The translations under genes and the position numbers were made by a program. Under the pieces are notes generated by a model, which made no database searches, was not told where the DNA came from, and saw only the letters and a program-made list of their open reading frames with translations. From Gonapodya prolifera JEL478 (Eukaryota; Monoblepharomycota; Monoblepharidomycetes; Monoblepharidales; Gonapodyaceae): DNA of 64,000 bases. Shown piece after piece: positions 56,012 through 64,000 of the stretch (its first letter is position 1; the number at the start of each line of letters is the position of its first letter). The stretch is taken from positions 1-64,000 of the forward strand of contig KQ965878.1 of NCBI GenBank assembly GCA_001574975.1, read 5' to 3'.

Positions 56012-58053
56012 TAAGGACCTTGTTAATTCATATATCATTGTACCTAATTTACACGTTTTGATGAAGAAAAGGGTAAAAGCGGGTAAAAAGATGGTGCCAG
56101 TGCTGAGAGGCCGCCCAACTTTTCATTCAATTTATGTGCAGACACGGAAACACGGTGCGAGCTCCCCGAACCACGTCACCTACACACAGAATATGACATC
56201 GTCGTAGTAGCAACGGTTCTTTCACGAGAATGAGGAATCGAGCGGACGAGAAAGGGCTTGCTCACTCATATTTGTGTTTGATTGGCCTTCGTTCCAGACA
56301 CAGAGCGTGAAATGAAGGGTGACTGAAGGACTTCATTTGGAGTAGTCGAGGCATGGCAAGAAGCGCAAAGTATCCAAAATGCATGGCAGTGACAGAGATG
56401 ATGAGAGAGCACACTTCCAGTTCGGCTGTGACACGTCTCAAAGCTCAAGGGTAAGTGGATGGCGACCCATAGTAGCTTGAAGTTCCGTCGTATTGGCATT
56501 CACGTCCGCACCACTCGCCAGAAAGTATTCGACACATCTCCACGTTTCACGTCCTTACAGCAAGTGCAGCGCTGGGGTATCGCAGGATTGCCATCATCGA
56601 GTGGTCAAATTGAAAGTCGACCGACATCGCACCAAACCCAAGACGGACCGGTATACCCCACCGAATCCCTCGCAATCGGAAAATCCCTGCCAAGTCCCTC
56701 CTGGCCGTCTTGAAGTCGCTGCTAATGCCGCCGCGTGGAATGACCGGTCAAACTCGAGTTCGTCCAGCGACTGGGTTAACGGGGTTCGGGTGGATGTGCA
56801 TTTGAGGGTAAACCAGGATACTCCAGCATTCCCGTGCGTGGGGATCCGAGGGATATCACGGCGGGTGTGGTCACCAAAAGAAGAACGAGTCGAACGTATC
56901 GATGGTGAATAGAAGTCACAAACACGCCTTAACACGCAGCCTGTGTCACAAGTAACACCTCTTCCCTCCTTCAGTGTCGACCTTGTCGACTGCGGCATCC
57001 GAGCTCAGGTGTACTATTAGGTCTGTGGGTGCATTGCTGCACCCGCGGATTGAGACCGGAAAAGCGGCTGCTCAGATAGCAACTCTTTCATTCATTAAGC
57101 GTTGAACCCGCCAAGTGTGCCATCGAAGCAAGAGTTTGGGGCAGAATCTTACGTTGTACGCATGAGGACGAATGGGGATTTGAGGCGGCGAGGAAACCAC
57201 GTCCAGATCCAGCTCGCCATGCACACTGATAAATACTTCCTTCTAGAAGCTGGCGTCACCCCGTGCGGCAGCGGAGTGAGATACGACGCGTTCGCCGACA
57301 GTTCTCCGTTCGCATCCAACTTTGCTTGGGCGGTGCTGGACCCATCAACCTAACAATTCTCCTCGCAGATTTGGATATTCGCAGTCTCAGAGTGATTCTC
57401 CTGTTGCATCTCCCCTGGATTGGCGTATTGTCCGTTCGAAGTTGAACTATAAACTATTGACCGTGGTGCCTTCGTTACGAGAAGAGAACGAGAGCTTCCA
57501 CTCTCGCGGTCATGCCCGTGATTTCAGTCTCACGTACAGTATATTGTCTACAGTAAGCCTCCACAGTCCGAGAGCGATAAGGGCCGGGATGGATGCGCTT
57601 GGGGCAGTGCCGCACAAAGAGTCGAATAGGGGATGGGAGCATTCACACTCCATGTCACGAGCTACACTTGGGTCTGACTTACAGGATCATTTGTCGTCCA
57701 GTCGCGAGCGGTCGATCGAGCTAGTCTTGATTGCACTCGAATGGGGACACCGGACAGATAGTGATCTTGAATCGAACAGGTGATGAACGAATGAACTTCA
57801 TTGGCGCAGTTCGCGAACCGACGTGGCGGGAACTCTCAAAGAGATGGTCGAATGGAATTGTTTTTTGGTGCAGGTTTTGAAAACTCACGAAGGGAAAGAC
57901 CTATCCATCCATCCCCCCGTGAGTGTTCCCGATACAGCTGTTACGCTCGTGCCGCCTTTCTCACTCTAAACTCTACGTGTACGCTTTTTCGGCTCGGTTC
58001 ACGGTGTGATTGGTTTCCAAATCTGTTCGACCAGCACAGCACAGCAACTGACG
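56012..58053. other. 2 kb with the right copy of the direct repeat, no firm gene
   Basis: Frames of 80-150 codons exist on the plus strand (56493-56912, 57102-57353, 57322-57783), none with a known domain. The segment 56270-56680 resembles 53155-53690. A decayed gene on the plus strand is possible: TDRYTPPNPSQS near 56640 corresponds to TDRYTPPSPSH near 53660. Confidence 0.4.
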
Positions 58054-59076
58054 ATGGTGAGCACACGAGAGCAGAAATCTGTTCGACACGAAGGCTCAAT
58101 GAAGGATAATCTGTGGAACGGAGTAGTTAGCGGAATTTTTGGTGGAAACTTGCTGATGGAGGAGTGGTGCTGGACACAATTCACTGGGAGGACTGGACAA
58201 GCCCCGGAGGCCTGGCTGGCTGACGATGTTTTTGCACAATGAGTTCCGGATTTTTCTGCCGTGGCGCGTTTACCTTCTCCTTGCCCGCGTCGTCTCACAA
58301 ACCTCCCGGATGTCCCCGTCTCGTAGACCAAGAAGAGAAGAAACAATGGCCGCTCCAAGCACGGCCGTGGTGCCACCCCCATCGTCCGCTGCTCCAACTG
58401 CGCCCGTTGTGTCCCCAAGGACAAGGCCATCAAGCGCTTCCTTGTCCGCAACATGGTTGAGCAGGCTGCCGTGAGGGATTTGCAGGAGGCTTCCGTCTAC
58501 AATGGTGGGTTTTCATCTCTGGGTCGAGCAACGGAGGCCAGAGGCCGGAGTTGCGAGACGCGAAACGAGGTCTCGAGTGTCAAACACGGAAGACAGAGCA
58601 CCAAGACTGTCGTCGGGGGGTTGGGGGTTCGGGTTGGAGGTTGGGGAGACTCTTTATGGATGGCTCAGAGTAATCGAGGACAGCAAGAGGACAAAGACGA
58701 AACTTTCTCTTTGTGGTTGTATTTCTAACGTCTCATTTCGCTGCCTTCAGAGTACGCCCTGCCCAAACTGTACATCAAGACCCTGTATTGCATCTCGTGC
58801 GGCATCCACTCCAAGCAGGTCCGCGTACGATCCAACGAGGGTGCGTTGTAGTTCCCGTTGTGCGTCTGTACCTTCCTCTGACCATCTCCCCCATCGCCGC
58901 ATGTCGCCGGACTCCCAACTCCCTCTCCCTCCCCACGCACCCCACCAGGCCGTCGCGACCGCACTCCTCCCGTCCGCCCCCGGTTCAACAAGGACGGAAA
59001 GCGGATCAACCCCGTTGGCGCCGGAGGTGCCCCCGTTGCCGGTACCGGCGCTGCTGCGGCTCCCGCGAGGGCGTGA
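58054..59076 (+). CDS. RPS26: 40S ribosomal protein S26 (eS26)
   Basis: eS26 sits at the mRNA exit channel of the small subunit. Exon 1 seems to be just ATG (58054-58056), followed directly by GTGAGC; the acceptor TAG lies near 58326. Exon 2: [54 protein letters not shown]. Exon 3: [31 protein letters not shown]. Exon 4: [20 protein letters not shown] and an Ala/Gly-rich end, stop TGA 59074-59076. The zinc-binding cysteines (CSNC and CISC) are kept. The second intron begins with a segment resembling the start of the TSR1 intron repeat (GGTCGAGCAACGGAGG). Highly conserved and intact. Confidence 0.95.
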
Positions 59077-59268
59077 GTCGGAGTCGAGGGTGGTGTCGTT
59101 GTGTAGAATGATGGCGTGTATCGGGGATTCAATGCACATATTGTTCGCGAATTCGCTTGTTGTTTTGATGCATGCAATGTCGTATAGGCGTACTTCTCCC
59201 TACTGCCACAACTCAAAGATAAGGAAACGAGAGACAATTCTTACAAAATATAAACACAAGTACTGGCA

Positions 59269-60986
59269 TTACATCACGAGGTCGTCAAGTTGTACCCTTC
59301 CGGTGAGGTCAAGCCCAGGTCGCCAGTAAAAACCAAACACCAATCTTACTTCGCAGCCCAAGGTGGTCAACCTCCTCGCAACAATTGCTTCAGCATTCAA
59401 AGGAAGTTCGGGCTCTGCAAGGAATGTCTGCTTCCCATCATCGTTTTCGTCATCAGTTGGGAGGTCGTTCCCATCGGGCATTTCTTCTTCTATTAATGGT
59501 TTCCCAGACTTCGAGACCACTGTCCGACCACCATCTGAGCGTTTCACTCGTCTCAATCTGCGGTAAAGTGTGTAGATGCCTTTGATGACAATCTTGCAAT
59601 CTCTTGGAACCACCTTCCGCAGACTATGTACGATGTCCGCTGCCATTCCCTCCACTGTCGACAAAAACAATGCCGTTGATCTGAGGTGACTCCGTTTCAC
59701 GGTCAGACGTAGTTGTACATGCATACTAGCCAAGTGCGGTAGCACTTGCGCCATCCATCGGAGGAATTGCGCAGTATCCCAGGTTTCTACGTATCCGGCA
59801 GAATGCAGTATTGTCCAAATGCAACGTCCTGATATGGGGGTACACCATGTCCAGTGATGAAGTGAATCGGAAGGCGCTCACAGGGTCTAAGTTACTTTTC
59901 TGCAGTCCGAATGACAAATCCACCCCCAAGTCGTGAACACCAAGTTCCCTCACATTTAGGGAAGAGATGGAGTGACAAAAAGAGTGCGTTCGGCCATTGA
60001 GATTGATGGATATACTCCTGGACGTCAAAATGCTCCACGTAGAGCAATGTTACACCAGTAAATAATTGAATTGATGTGGGAAGTCCGATGATCAACAACC
60101 TTACAACTTGCATATGCGGTGTGCACAGTCCACGAAGCTGGGTTGTGTATGGAAACGTCAGGAATACTTCCATCAAGCCAAACAAGTAATTGTTTGGTGG
60201 AAGCAGTGTCATCCAATTCCCACGCAGCCCGTGTGGAAAGAAGACACTCCTGATGTGTTTCCAATAGCAACGACTGTGCTTCCTGAAAATGCGCGAAAGC
60301 AAACTGGGCAGCAAGTTTAACTCTCGTCACGGTCGGTGTTTTATTCGCACACTCCCCGAGGTTGGCGAGACCTCGTCTGAGTTCTTCAAGATTCCGGACG
60401 ACATCCGGCACGTCATCCGTAACTGGCCCTGACCAGGAAAGCGCTGGAGACTCTTTGTAGAGCTCGACTTGATCGATGTATAGGTTCATGTTCTAGATAT
60501 GAGGTTGCTGATTTTCATGCCTGAGTCGAATAGCGCCTACGATGACCTTCGCAATCTTCTTATCCTGCGCCGCTTCTCCGAATCTTATCTGTACTTTCAG
60601 CGTGCACGATGTCCACGCCATTTGAGGGGGAGCGTTTCCGCTTCTGTGCGTCACCGTTTCAAATCGCCGCTAACGGATGATTTTCGTTGCTCCAGTTGCT
60701 CGCCATCCCACGAGACAACGATCTTACAACGTGCCAAGCGTTTTCCGTCTGGACAACCTGGGATTGCCGAGAGCGATGTGCGGCGAATGTGGTGTGAGTG
60801 GCGGGAACAGCTGTGGTAGAAACTTTTGGGGTCGAGGAGGCGAGCTATTCGGTGGAACGGCTCAAACGGGAGAGATTCCATGTAGCATTTCTGTGGAGTC
60901 CGAGGGGGACGGTCGGCTGATGGAAGGTTCGGCGATTTTGGCGCCTCAGCCGTGTCGATGGCAGAATCAGCGCCAGGATTCGACAT
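59269..60986 (-). CDS. F-box/LRR-like protein, frame interrupted
   Basis: From ATG 60986-60984 the protein begins MSNPGADSAIDTAEAPKSPN, then an F-box, SLPFEPFHRIARLLDPKSF ... HHIRRTSLSAI. Downstream, one frame (about 60650-60500) reads HRSGNAPPQMAWTSCTLKVQ, another (60489-60025) MNLYIDQVELYKESPALSW and VRNLEELRRGLANLGE, then HIRTLHLDNTAFCRIRRNLG (leucine-rich-repeat-like, near 59800), and the C-terminus KIVIKGIYTLYRRLRRVK with an acidic stretch (DGNDLPTDDENDDG), stop at 59269. The pieces look coding but change frame at least three times without obvious introns, and a TAG interrupts near 60497. It may be a decaying member of a large F-box family or contain short introns I could not place. Confidence 0.5.
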
Positions 60987-61310
60987 GGGTCGAGCGGGAG
61001 ACGCCAGAGGTGGAGGAGAGGAGACAGCTTTTCTCCGTGTTGAACGTGGCGACGAGCGTCTATGACGTTATGACCTTGGAGACTGTTCTTACTTTCTTAT
61101 TATACTACACTTTGGAACATAATTCGGCATGACGCCAATTTGAGATGCCCCCTTGTCAATATACCCTCTGGTAGCACGATATTACCGATGGGTGTTTTTG
61201 GGATGATCGTTTCCATGATAAGAAGCCACATTAAAACTGGACTACGAGAAGGTATACGTTAGGCCGAATAATACAAATGAGAGACAAAGGGCGGAGAAGG
61301 TCAACGCGTT

Positions 61311-62337
61311 TTATATGAGCGTGCACTCGCGCCCGCCTTTGGAGTAGCAGTAACCCATGGGGAACTCGTCACTGATGGCGAACTTGACGTAGTCGACGTG
61401 AGCACCGGAGATGCCGTAGAAGACCTATCTGCTGTCGAACTTGGTGCAGCAAGGCTCGAAGTCGAAGCGGGCAAGTCGGTACCGGCGGCTGTACAGCTCG
61501 CCTTCACAAAGGGGCAAGTAGTCCCCGTCGAGTTTTCTCCCAGACATTGGCCAACTGGAAGCGTCTGGCAGGAGGTGCAGGTCGTATCCTTTTGAAAGCT
61601 CGACCGTTACGAAAAACCATCAAAGCTCCACACGTGACAGTCTCACCGTGCATCGCGACATGGTGTCGCAAGTAGCCCGCCAGTATGAAGTCGGACCACC
61701 GACGCGGAACTGGGTAGATTACTGTCGTCCCGCTTTGAGCTTCCTGAATTGCTTTGCACGTTCCGTCGGCGACATATCCCCGACTGTAGAGTGCAGGTTG
61801 GTCAGCGCTGCAGTTGCTTATCGTGAACACGTCGGCTTGAAGGACTTGGACTGAACATCGAAAGAAAGGACCAACGGTCCACGACATTAGCCAGTCACAA
61901 GTGCATTCACCCTTTCGCGCAATCCAGCTCACAGTCCCCAGCACCCGAAGTCAACTTCCGAAGATAATTTGACCGTGCGCTCGTTACCGACGGAAAGCAT
62001 CCCGACTTGACGCTCAGCGGAACCGCTTTACCCGTCGCGTCCTGCACAGGGAAGCATGTCGACTGTGTGGGACTCGCCACGACGGGGCCGGGCACCGTCG
62101 TGCAGCTCTGAATGAAGGGTCCATCCTAGAGAGCCCATGCTTAGGGGAGACCTGGTATGAGTCAGCGAAGGAGATTGGTGAGCGTTTGTTGACGGGGCGC
62201 AGTGATGCCCATTTGGTTGCAGTGTGAGACGATCCGGAGCAGTCGAACGATCCCCATTGAACGATTACGCCGACCTGAGCTTGCGTGGGCAGCGCAATAA
62301 GAATCGCGGAGAGTAAGAGAGCTGTTGATGGAATCAT
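61311..62337 (-). pseudogene. Secreted Cys-rich protein, unknown family, probably broken
   Basis: ATG 62337-62335 opens a clear signal peptide, MIPSTALLLSAILIALPTQA, followed by a mature part, QVGVIVQWGSFDCSGSSHT. Later minus-strand segments contain VASPTQSTCFPVQDATGKAV, SGCFPSVTSARSNYLRKL with CELDC (about 62070-61910), ISNCSADQPALYSRGYVADG, SGTTVIYPVP (about 61840-61710), then RFDFEPCCTKFDSR, a TAG at about 61422-61424, and VFYGISGAHVDYVKFAISDE to the end CTLI and TAA (61311-61313). Many cysteines and the leader point to an extracellular disulfide-bonded protein. Exon joints are not fully resolved, and the in-frame TAG argues for loss of function. No family recognised. Confidence 0.45.
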
Positions 62338-62661
62338 CGACGTGATGGGAAATTTGACCGATATCGATGCTGCCTGAAGAACCCTGACGTGCGTTTACTT
62401 GTGTGAAAATGACGGTGACATAATTTGAGCATTACAGTTAACGTTGAGTGAGGAAAGCATTGTTGCTGTAGATGTGGTTGGTTTACTTGATCTAAATAGG
62501 TTGAGACAATATGCACTCGCGGAGTAGGATGTTCAAGCGGCGCGGGGTGATACTTCGGGTTCCGGCAGACACTTGTTTCTAGGGAGTCAGAGTACGCTAT
62601 TTACAATAATGGAACATTGCCGATAACAAAAAGACGGGTTAGGGTTGCCTGTGACGTTGCT

Positions 62662-64000
62662 TCATTCATCATTGTCAGATTCTCCCCGTTCACTCTCTTC
62701 AAATCCAAGTCCAAAAGGTGAAAGAAAGTGAGTATTAATTCACGCCTCGGATCAGCTACACCGTCAGCACCCTCCCCAAAGACACGTACCGTCCTCATCA
62801 ATCTCCACCGCAAACGCCAGAATCGCCGCAACGCCGCCCAACTGCCCCAGCTGCTCGCCAGACCCGTGCGCGGTTGAGAGGATCAGACAGTCCCCGCCCC
62901 GGCTTTTGACACCTTCGACGAGTTCGACGTAGGAGCGGCGGGTCGGGATGTCGGCCGAGCTGGTGGGGGTGGGTGCGTAGGGTCGGGGGTTAGGGGACCG
63001 CTCTTTGGTGAAGAGCACGTAGAAGTGCGGGATACGGCGAGACGACTCACCGAAACAACGCGTCCGTGACCATAAGCACCTCCACCTGTCCCCCGGCGTC
63101 CATCGCCCTCTTCACGTGCCCGAACCCATACCACGCCCTTCCCGGATCTTCATCCAGCATCTTCCAGAACCGTCGCACTTCCTTGGTCTCGCGGGAATAC
63201 CGCGTGTCCTGGACCCGCGCGGCGACCGAGGGGTCCAGAAGAGCTTCGGAGAGGGACGCGAGGTGCGCGGATGAGCAGTGGGCGAGAACGATTTTGGATT
63301 TGTTGTGCAGGAGGGGGGTGAGGTTGAGCCGGAGGGATGTGGTTTGGATGTAGGTGGAGAGTTGGTCCTAAACGTGGTCGGTCGGGCACGAGGCACGAGG
63401 TACGAGGGGATCAAATCATTACATTGACAGTCGTCACTACGACGAGAACGTCACGCGCGTCAACGTCAGTAGTCACTCACTTTTACGAACCCCGGACTGG
63501 CCAGAACGAGCACCTTGACCACCTCGAAATCCACATACTTGAGAATCGCCTGCACGACCTGCTCGAAAAACTTATCCGTCGCCTTCTCCCTCGCGCTCTG
63601 CATGCCCTTCCGTTTCCTCGGCACCCCGACCTCGATCCTCGCTCTTACAATCGTCATGCTCTCTGTCACGAGGCACACCTGCGCCAACCCTTCCTGCAAC
63701 ACGACGGCGGCGATGTCGGCGCGCTTGGAAGGGTCGCAAGAGTCAGACACGAGTTGCAGCGCGATCGAATCCCAGAAGGGTTTGGTGAGCGTGAAGTTGC
63801 GGTTCAGTTCCAGGTCCAGGGTGTGGTATTGGCCCATCTGGAGGAGAAATCGCCGCACCGGTCAGATGATATCATATGCTGCGGTTTTGGCGGGAACGTG
63901 GCTCCGCCCTGCCTTCTTGTCTCGTGTGGTGAGAGAATGACCCTCGGCGAGTGCACTTCCAGCTCCGCCAACCCCTTCAACGCGTCTCAATCCACCACCC
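62662..64000 (-). CDS. DOM34: DOM34 / Pelota ribosome-rescue factor, partial at the right edge
   Basis: DOM34/Pelota, an eRF1 relative, works with the GTPase HBS1 to split stalled ribosomes. Visible from the central domain on: GQYHTLDLELNRNFTLTKPF (about 63834-63775), ADIAAVVLQEGLAQVCLVTE, SMTIVRARIEVGVPRKRKG, FEQVVQAILKYVDFEVVKVL ending ASPGFVK before an intron (about 63479-63365); DQLSTYIQTTSLRLN, LLDPSVAARVQDTRYSRETK, FWKMLDEDPGRAWYGFGHVK, RAMDAGGQVEVLMVTDALF; intron; IPTRRSYVELVEGVKSRGGD, LSTAHGSGEQLGQLGGVAAI; and a short acidic last exon, ESERGESDNDE, stop at 62662-62664. PRKRKG and the GEQL-x-QL-x-GVAAIL end are Pelota hallmarks. The N-terminal domain lies beyond 64000 or in exons not recognised at 63860-64000. 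Confidence 0.92.

Noticed and set aside
62630-62650. GGGTTAGGGTT as an interstitial telomere
   Set aside because: Only about one and a half units; expected by chance in 64 kb.
1-64000. CRISPR arrays, rRNA and tRNA genes
   Set aside because: No regularly spaced repeats with unique spacers, no rRNA-like block, and no convincing tRNA arms with a GGTTCGA-type loop were seen by eye. A tRNA scan would settle the last point.

Overview
The window starts in a telomere (about 15 CCCTAA repeats) and runs inward through a subtelomere into ordinary gene space. Host genes are compact, intron-rich (mostly 50-90 nt GT-AG introns, a few of 240-380 nt) and moderately GC-rich. The gene content fits a fungus: an Osh-type oxysterol-binding protein, a fungal class-3 lipase, RNase T2, PLAC8 and an MCP2/ADCK1-type ABC1 protein. 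A Ty3/gypsy chromovirus, a Fanzor gene and a telomere-abutting LINE together suggest an early-diverging, possibly chytrid, fungus. That lineage call is inference; no species can be named.

Layout. 1-94 telomere. 95-1740 a 5'-truncated LINE fused directly to the telomere. 1.75-9.3 kb is visibly more AT-rich and mobile: a solo LTR, the remains of a Fanzor (eukaryotic TnpB-like) gene, and a Ty3/gypsy chromovirus whose LTR cuts into the Fanzor gene. 9.8-10.7 kb holds a decayed RNase T2. From 10.9 kb on, host genes dominate: MPP6-like exosome cofactor, small membrane protein, TFIIH p44 (SSL1), TSTD2/TrhO-like rhodanese, a polytopic membrane protein, oxysterol-binding protein, a nuclear basic protein, a cytochrome b561-like protein, an ABC1 kinase array (one decayed copy, one 3' fragment, one intact), TSR1, a zinc-finger protein, a secreted lipase, a membrane-protein pair, a type I-like membrane protein, a broken F-box gene, a UPF0390 protein, phosphoserine aminotransferase, PLAC8, a flavin amine oxidase, SF3A2, an MCT-type MFS transporter, RPS26, an F-box/LRR-like gene, a broken secreted Cys-rich protein, and DOM34/Pelota running off the right edge.

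The housekeeping genes fall into recognisable pathways (40S biogenesis TSR1, 40S protein RPS26, ribosome rescue DOM34, exosome MPP6, TFIIH SSL1, U2 snRNP SF3A2, serine synthesis SerC) but are not an operon or cluster; they face both ways with short shared promoters. Decayed genes are frequent and often sit beside mobile or duplicated DNA.

Most interesting signals: the Fanzor fossil caught between LTRs; a GC-rich hairpin-bearing repeat found in three separate introns (two in TSR1, one in the 41.5-43.2 kb gene), which behaves like an introner or intron-resident MITE; the LINE reverse transcriptase frame left open through the telomeric repeats; and two genes whose first exon appears to contain little more than the start codon. 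Gene coordinates below are outer limits; exon joints are given where they could be read. Scattered N bases and two N gaps show the assembly is imperfect, so some frame breaks could be sequence errors.
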